DNA of 64,000 bases from Rhodospirillales bacterium. GTDB taxonomy: Bacteria; Pseudomonadota; Alphaproteobacteria; Rhodospirillales; Magnetospirillaceae. Position 1 is the stretch's first letter. Every line of letters begins with the position of its first letter. Shown here in pieces: positions 59,139 to 64,000 of the stretch. The translations under genes were made by a program, and so were the position numbers. Under the pieces are notes generated by a model. The model worked only from the letters and a program-made list of their open reading frames with translations. It made no database searches and was not told the DNA's origin. The stretch lies in the NCBI GenBank assembly GCA_019455065.1, contig JACFNC010000011.1:62001-126000 (forward strand), given 5' to 3'.

Positions 59139-60983
59139 TCAGGCGGCGGCTTCGGTGAAGCCGTCCACATCCTCGAAAGCGGACGGGCCAACATCATCCG
59201 GCTCGATGTCCCCGACCTCCGCTTCGACGCTCTCCGGCTCCGGCGTGTCGGCCTCCGCCGTCACGGCGGGGAAGCGCATGGCATCGGGTAGCCACGCATT
59301 GGCGCGGTTCCGCATCTCCTCGGGGATGGCGGTGTCGCCCTCGGCGCAGCGCTGGAAGTGACGGGCAAGGGCAGCGGCAAGCTGCGTCTTGCTGTAGTCC
59401 TTCAAGCGGCCAAGTCGAGCAATCGCCCCGCTCTCCTTGGCGATGGCTTCCAACTGGTCTTTCCGGCGACGGGTCAGGAACGCCTCGTCCGGCACCCAGC
59501 TATCGCGCATGGCGACATCGAGGTCGGCGGCCACGCGGTTGAACAGGCTGTCGCCAGCGTCCAGCACATCCATGTTCCCCTGCCCGAAGGTCAGGGCCGT
59601 CAGGAACAGGTGAAGCTGGTCAAGCTCGGCATCCGAAAAAGCCTGCACCACGTCATAGAGGGCGGTCGGGTTCTTGGTATCGGTGAGAAGCTGCTCCCAT
59701 GCCCCACGCACGGGACGGGCGTAGGCATGACGCTTCACGTCCGCCAGCCCCAGCGCGGTCACCACGTCCTGCGCCTCCCGCTCGATGGCGAGATAGGCGG
59801 TCGGCTGAACATCGGCTTGCGCGAAATGGGCCAGCGCCGGATGGGCATCTAGCCTGACCCGCCCCGACCAGTCGTAGGCATTCAGCAGGTTGATGACGGC
59901 CACTTCCTTCGCCTTGCGGGGATTAGCCATGAGGGCTTCCATCACGGCAAGGCTCTTGTGGGCGTTCATCATACGAATGACGGGGCCGGAATATTCGGGC
60001 TGCGGCTTCGGTGCGCTCGGCGCTTCCGCCGTTTCTTCGGCCACGCTCGGACGCACGTCCTTCTTGACCAGCCCTTCCCGTACCTCGACACGACCGGACG
60101 GCTTGAAGTGGATGACCACGCCCCCCTGCTCGCCTTCCTCGGCACCGGCTTCGCGGTACTGCCACCACGACACATAGTTTTCGGTTAGCACCTCCACGAA
60201 CGCGGTCCCCGCCTCGCGGTGATGCTCGGCCAGCGCCTCGACCGCTTCCGACTGCAAGCGGTAGAACTGCTCGGCATCATCGAAGAACGTGTTGTCGTCG
60301 TCCGCGAACAGGTCGGCGGTGACGGTGCCCGCGTACTGCGCCATCGGGAAGATGGCGAGCGACACGGCGGGTTTCTCGCCCGTCAGCATCTCCCGCAGGT
60401 CGTCGGCATCGTAGTGGTAGCCTTGCTCCAGCCGCTCGATGACGGCGCGCTGCTGGTCGTGAGTGCCTAGCGTCATGGCTTCCGCGACCGACAGGGAGAA
60501 CGCCCCTTCCCGCACCAAGGCTTTTGCCTCGTCGGAGAGAGAGGCCAGCGCCACGCGGCGCTTGACGGTCAGCACCGATACGCCCGCTTTCGCGGCCACG
60601 TCCTCAAGGCTGGCACCCTCGCTCAAGAGGGTGGCGAACGCCTCGGCTTCGTCCATCGGGGCAAGCTGCTCCCGCTGGATGTTCTCGACGGTGGCGAGGC
60701 GCAGCGCGTCCGCTTCCGAAAGCCCGCCGCGCACCTCGACGGGCACGGGATGGGTCTTTTCGATGTCGCCCCGCTCGGCCAGCAGGGACAGGGCGCGATA
60801 GCGCCGCTCGCCCGACACGATGCGGAACTTGCGGCCTGCTTTTCGCACCACGAGGTTCTGCAACAGGCCGTCAGCTTTGATGGATGCGGCCAGCCCTTCG
60901 AGGGCGGCGGCATCCATGCTGCGGCGGGGATTGCCGCCTTCGGCGACGGTGAGTTTGTTCAGGGGGATAGTCTGGATGGTCAT
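59139..60983 (-). CDS. Large ParB-like protein (ParB/RepB/Spo0J nuclease domain)
   Basis: The 614-residue protein has the ParB N-terminal domain at residues about 4-110 with LQNLVVRK, IVSGERRYRALSLL (the CTP-binding GERR motif) and VENIQREQLAPMDEAEAF. A helix-turn-helix follows (LEDVAAKAGVSVLTVKRRVALASL). The long C-terminal part, about 400 residues, has no recognised domain and is typical of ParB-like proteins of ICE-type elements rather than of chromosomal ParB. It may bind DNA for element maintenance or expression. It follows the DUF2958 gene and precedes the small membrane protein. Confidence 0.9.
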   Translation of the reverse strand: MTIQTIPLNKLTVAEGGNPRRSMDAAALEGLAASIKADGLLQNLVVRKAGRKFRIVSGERRYRALSLLAERGDIEKTHPVPVEVRGGLSEADALRLATVENIQREQLAPMDEAEAFATLLSEGASLEDVAAKAGVSVLTVKRRVALASLSDEAKALVREGAFSLSVAEAMTLGTHDQQRAVIERLEQGYHYDADDLREMLTGEKPAVSLAIFPMAQYAGTVTADLFADDDNTFFDDAEQFYRLQSEAVEALAEHHREAGTAFVEVLTENYVSWWQYREAGAEEGEQGGVVIHFKPSGRVEVREGLVKKDVRPSVAEETAEAPSAPKPQPEYSGPVIRMMNAHKSLAVMEALMANPRKAKEVAVINLLNAYDWSGRVRLDAHPALAHFAQADVQPTAYLAIEREAQDVVTALGLADVKRHAYARPVRGAWEQLLTDTKNPTALYDVVQAFSDAELDQLHLFLTALTFGQGNMDVLDAGDSLFNRVAADLDVAMRDSWVPDEAFLTRRRKDQLEAIAKESGAIARLGRLKDYSKTQLAAALARHFQRCAEGDTAIPEEMRNRANAWLPDAMRFPAVTAEADTPEPESVEAEVGDIEPDDVGPSAFEDVDGFTEAAA

Positions 60984-61039
60984 GGCTCATTTCCTTTCAG
61001 GTGAATGAGCGCCCGCGCCGAAGCACGGGCGCGGGTTGG

Positions 61040-61432
61040 TCAGACGCAGATGCGCCCATGTTGGCGGGCCTCGTCGGCATAGGCCGCGAGGCTCTTGGTG
61101 GCGGTGAAGTGGCGGTCGCGCTCGATGGTCAGGCCACCGGGGCCGCGCACGGCGGCAAGCTCGGACAGGCGCACACTGCCCAGTTCGGGGCAGCCCATAC
61201 CGAGGTCACACAGACCGAAGGCGATGTCCGGCTCCTCGGGGTCAAGCTCGGTCAGTAGCCACGTTGCCGCCCCCCACGGGCAGAACAGCTTCACCACGGG
61301 CCAGAAGTCGCGGGTGTTGCCGTCCTCGTTAATGCGGTCTGTATTCTCCCGCCCGTTCTTCAACAGGCGGGCGCGTTGGTCATCCGTCAGCAGCGCGGCA
61401 GCGCCCTGACAGTTGGCGGTCGTTTCGTTCAT
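61040..61432 (-). CDS. DUF2958 protein
   Basis: The 130-residue protein reads LLTDDQRARLLKNGRENTDRINEDGNTRDFWPVVKLFCPWGAATWLLTELDPEEPDIAFGLCDLGMGCPELGSVRLSEL, the standard DUF2958 sequence. The family is common in conjugative elements and has unknown function, with a conserved aromatic/acidic core. The ATG was chosen as the first start in the family-like part, after which MNETTANCQGAAAL begins. The gene precedes the ParB-like gene by 57 bases. Confidence 0.92.
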   Translation of the reverse strand: MNETTANCQGAAALLTDDQRARLLKNGRENTDRINEDGNTRDFWPVVKLFCPWGAATWLLTELDPEEPDIAFGLCDLGMGCPELGSVRLSELAAVRGPGGLTIERDRHFTATKSLAAYADEARQHGRICV

Positions 61433-61920
61433 TCGCTCAAATCCTCCGTTCAGTCGTTTCAGACGGCACAGGGCACACACGCCCCGCGCCTGAACCTCTG
61501 CCCAGCGGCGAGCGACGCCTTGAACGACGAGTGACCAAAGGGACCGAAGAGAAACGGGCGGCGTCGCGCCGACATCCGGCGGGCGCCAAGGGAGCCGCCC
61601 CGAAGGGGTGAAATCCGGCCAACACGGGAGCGAACGCGAACGGAGCGGGCAGGCCGGACGGCGACCTTGGCAAAGCCCGCTGGGGTCGGCACAAGCTGGC
61701 ACCAGAGGTTTACGCGCGAAGCGCGATCACCAAATCAACCTCGGCCCAACGGGCCGTCCGCTTGCCGCCGTGCAGGGCAGCGAAGCGCGGGTCCCGGTGC
61801 GGTGGCTACCGGGGCGCTGCGGGGTGTCCCCGCTCGAAGGGGTGACGGAGAACGCCAGAGGCGGTTGCAGGCAGGGGAAGGCTTTCCCCTACCCAGCTTC
61901 CGAATCTCAGGCCAGCCGCA
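61433..61920. other. Gene-free GC-rich segment
   Basis: No gene is supported; only weak frames are present. It is GC-rich until about 61910 and then turns AT-rich. It separates the leftward accessory genes from the rightward QueC-like cluster and contains the promoters of both. Confidence 0.4.
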
Positions 61921-61969
61921 GACATAAATGTCAGATAATTTTTCTTATATCTTGACTTTGTCAGATTAT
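61921..61969 (+). promoter_or_regulatory. Paired operator-like repeats before the QueC-like cluster
   Basis: TGTCAGATAAT (61929-61939) and TGTCAGATTAT (61959-61969) are direct repeats 30 bases apart, about three helical turns. The first begins inside a palindrome GACAT-AA-ATGTC (61921-61932); the second inside TGAC-TTT-GTCA (61953-61963). A TTGACT -35 at 61952-61957 overlaps the second unit. They look like binding sites for a dimeric regulator, perhaps the XRE-type protein at 63944. Confidence 0.55.
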
Positions 61970-61999
61970 GAGACTACGTTTTGAACGCAGGAGGTTGCC

Positions 62000-62575
62000 A
62001 TGACCGATGGACCGTTCAGAAACGCAGCGCTGAGTAGCCGCTGGAAACAGTACGGCAAGGACTTGGTCAGCGACGCGGCGAGCGCAGAGGAGCGCACGAC
62101 CCAAGCCTGCCACAGCATGATCGGCGACGTGGATGTATCGGCAATCAGCAGCACTTTGGGTGCCATCAAGGCTCATGCCGAACACCCGCAGATGGATCTG
62201 GATGTCATCTCGTCCATGGAGACGCTCTTCGAGAGTTGCCCGAAGTCGCCGCTCACGGACACGCTCCAGAAGCACCTCATTGCCAACCTCCGCGACCAGA
62301 TGCCCCTCGATACTGCTCTTGATGAGGCGCTCCCGAGCACGGTCTCGGATTGGATCGGCATGACGAAGAACCGCCTGGACGAAGAATGCATCCGCGCCCG
62401 CGACATTGGCGACATGAACGTGGACGATTACCGCAAGGGGATCGTGCGAAACGCCGAGACCTTCGCGGGCGTCAGCTTGAATGCCCTCTGTGAGGCTCTA
62501 ACCACCGGCGACAAGCGCGCGTTCAAACAGGCTCACCAGAAAAAGACCGGCGTAGATGAGGGGCCTGACGAGTGA
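62000..62575 (+). CDS. Unknown 191-residue protein, first gene of the QueC-like cluster
   Basis: It starts after AGGAGG at 61989-61994 and its stop overlaps the next start (GTGA). The sequence is helical and acidic, with SRWKQYGKDLVSDAASAEERTTQACHSMIGDVDVSAISSTLGAIKAHAEH and DYRKGIVRNAETFAGVSLNALCEAL. No domain is recognised. Coupling to the QueC-like gene suggests a joint function. Its role could be that of a partner or structural subunit. Confidence 0.7.
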   Translation: MTDGPFRNAALSSRWKQYGKDLVSDAASAEERTTQACHSMIGDVDVSAISSTLGAIKAHAEHPQMDLDVISSMETLFESCPKSPLTDTLQKHLIANLRDQMPLDTALDEALPSTVSDWIGMTKNRLDEECIRARDIGDMNVDDYRKGIVRNAETFAGVSLNALCEALTTGDKRAFKQAHQKKTGVDEGPDE

Positions 62576-63960
62576 GTGCGCATCCGAAGAAATTGGTGTC
62601 AGCCGACAAACACCTGCATGTGGTCGAGAAGGGCCAGAAACCTGCCCGCCCCCGCACGGCGGGCGTCGTGACCGCTGAAATCGGCCGGCAAATTACCTTC
62701 AACGCGGCCGTTCTCGATACTTTCGATGTAAAGGGATGCCAGCCACTGCACTACGACTTGCTGGTGCTCTGCGCCGCCATGGAATTTGCGGATCGCCGAT
62801 GGAAGCGCCCGCAAGGCTGGAGCCGGAACCTTCATGTGACGATACCGGTGATTGACCTCGCGACGTGGCAAAAGCCCGTCGTTCAGGCAAACCTGCGGAG
62901 CGTGCTGCGCCATCTGACCTGTGACGAGTGGAGCTTCACGTTCGTTCAGGCCACGAACCGGTCGCCGATCGGTGAGCGGCAGGGGGTGCTGGATTTCCCG
63001 ACGACCAAGACGTTTGCCATCGCCTATAGCGATGGTCTGGACTCCCGCGCCGTCTCTGCCCTGAGCGGCACGAAGGACGAGGCGCTCTGCATTCGTGTCG
63101 CCAACTTCCGCCATCGCCGTAAGCAGGGCGACAGCTACTTCACGCAGATACCCTTCAAGGTGAAAGGGTATCGCGGCAACGAAAGCAGCTTCCGCGCGCG
63201 CGGGTTCCAGTTTGCGGCGGTGACTGCGATTGCGGCGCACCTCGCTGATTTGACGCGGGTCGTCGTGCCGGAGAGTGGCCAAGGCGCACTTGGCCCGGTG
63301 TTGCTCCCCCTGCACAACATCTACGCCGACTACCGTAACCATCCGACGTTCTTCCGGAAAATGGAGCGGTTTATCCAGTCGGTGCTGGATCACCGGGTTC
63401 GGTACGAACAACCGCGCCTTTGGTTCACGAAGGGTCAGACGCTGCACGCTTTCCTGGATCTTTCGGGAAAGACCAAGACTGACCTGACCAGCGCTCGCTC
63501 CTGCTGGCAGAACCGCCGCGTTGTGAATACCGGCGGCGGCAAAAAGCAGTGTGGCCTTTGCGCGGCCTGCCTGCTGCGGCGACTGAGCATGCATGCGGCC
63601 GGCATCAGCGAGAGGCCCGGCACCTATGTGATCTCGGACCTGAGCGCGTCGGACGTGAATGAGGCCTTATCGGTCCTGCCGCAGAAAGCCGACCGGGACA
63701 TCATGATCGAGTACGGCAGCGTAGGTGCGCGGCACTTGCAGCAACTCGCCGACATGGCGGACCTGCCGGACGGAGAACTCCGTGTGCATGTCTCGGAGAT
63801 CGCAGCGGCCACGGGAACAGACTACGAGGAGACTCTGGAGAAAGTGAGAACCTTGCTCGTGACCCATGCGCAAGAATGGCGGGCGTTCTTGTCTGCTCAA
63901 GGAGAACAAAGCTTTTTGAAGAGCTGGATGGAAGGAGGACGCCATGGCCGATCTGAATGA
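62572..63960 (+). CDS. QueC-like PP-loop ATPase, possible defence protein
   Basis: The 462-residue protein starts at a GTG in the 4-base overlap. It has a PP-loop SDGLDS at 153-158, the site used by QueC to bind ATP, and a zinc-binding cysteine set C311, C327, C330 and C333 in ...KKQCGLCAACLLRR. QueC makes 7-cyano-7-deazaguanine in the queuosine route and is about 230 residues, so this protein is twice that length, with extra N- and C-terminal parts. QueC homologues of this kind are found in the Qat and type IV CBASS defence systems. Neighbours here do not match those known systems. It overlaps the next start by 17 bases. Confidence 0.8.
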   Translation: MSAHPKKLVSADKHLHVVEKGQKPARPRTAGVVTAEIGRQITFNAAVLDTFDVKGCQPLHYDLLVLCAAMEFADRRWKRPQGWSRNLHVTIPVIDLATWQKPVVQANLRSVLRHLTCDEWSFTFVQATNRSPIGERQGVLDFPTTKTFAIAYSDGLDSRAVSALSGTKDEALCIRVANFRHRRKQGDSYFTQIPFKVKGYRGNESSFRARGFQFAAVTAIAAHLADLTRVVVPESGQGALGPVLLPLHNIYADYRNHPTFFRKMERFIQSVLDHRVRYEQPRLWFTKGQTLHAFLDLSGKTKTDLTSARSCWQNRRVVNTGGGKKQCGLCAACLLRRLSMHAAGISERPGTYVISDLSASDVNEALSVLPQKADRDIMIEYGSVGARHLQQLADMADLPDGELRVHVSEIAAATGTDYEETLEKVRTLLVTHAQEWRAFLSAQGEQSFLKSWMEGGRHGRSE

Positions 63961-64000
63961 ACTGAGCGCACAGGAGATAGGCCGGCGTCTGCGACTGGCT
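63944..64000 (+). CDS. Start of a probable XRE-type helix-turn-helix protein (3' end outside window)
   Basis: An ATG with a GGAGGACGCC site opens a frame reading MADLNELSAQEIGRRLRLA to the window edge. The ELSAQEIGRRLRLA pattern is that of the first helix of XRE-family proteins, including those fused to ImmA/IrrE peptidase. Only 19 codons are visible. It overlaps the QueC-like gene and is likely part of the same operon. Confidence 0.5.
   Translation, partial: MADLNELSAQEIGRRLRLA

Noticed and set aside
62572-63960. Housekeeping queuosine synthesis gene queC
   Set aside because: The protein is about twice the usual length and is not accompanied by queD, queE or queF in the window.

Overview
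The window looks like a chromosome segment of a high-GC alphaproteobacterium, probably of the Rhodospirillales. This rests on codon and GC style, on an inverted pair of CGCGAAAGCG palindromes of a kind common in that group, and on gene content; it is an inference. Two very different parts meet near position 28,800-31,300.

Part A (1-28,740) is metabolic. It opens with the tail of a CaiB/BaiF CoA-transferase and a flavin-reductase-like protein, then a PAS-GGDEF-EAL c-di-GMP enzyme and a Tat-type aldo/keto reductase with a small membrane protein. A MarR regulator (5273-5788) faces a branched-chain-type ABC importer: LivH, a fused LivM-LivG, and LivF. These are followed by an amidohydrolase, a crotonase, a feruloyl-CoA-synthase-like ligase and a periplasmic binding protein. 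The same palindrome (ATAAC-N-GTTAT) lies before the importer and before the crotonase/ligase pair, so the set reads as one regulon for uptake and CoA activation of an aromatic or similar acid. A leftward operon (23,284 to 15,476) follows. It encodes a corrinoid protein, a UroD-type methyltransferase, a MetH-activation-like protein, a RACo-like ferredoxin/ASKHA corrinoid activator, a pterin-binding methyltransferase, an amidohydrolase and a MetV-MetF-type methylenetetrahydrofolate reductase. These are the parts of a corrinoid-dependent demethylation route into the folate C1 pool. A second MarR gene (23507-24025) and a second binding protein (24184-25353) lie beside it, and a shared TTGA-N4-TCAA palindrome overlaps both promoters. 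A cytochrome c, a DUF305 protein, a lipoprotein and a zinc-ribbon membrane protein close part A.

Part B (about 28,800 to the right edge) is an integrated, partly mobile region. Its left side has three related copies of a tRNA-fMet 3'-end/terminator unit, on the minus strand. The copy at 31247-31293 is a clear 3' half of tRNA-fMet beside a tyrosine integrase. A Fic protein lies between the copies. To the right come an RloC-like ATPase with a zinc hook, and a leftward operon with a small HTH protein, a SNF2-like helicase, a DUF4391 protein and the type III restriction-modification Mod and Res subunits. Next are a serine recombinase, an AT-rich epimerase gene, LuxI/LuxR quorum-sensing genes with two lux-box-like palindromes, ParA and a small partner, a VirD4/TraG coupling protein, a DUF3800-like protein, a VirD2/MobA-type relaxase and a MobC-like protein. 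A run of small accessory genes (including DUF736, DUF2958 and a large ParB-like protein) follows. No mating-pair-formation genes are in the window. The right edge holds a rightward cluster: an unknown 191-residue protein, a QueC-like PP-loop protein and the start of a probable XRE-type protein. It may be a defence module and continues beyond the edge.
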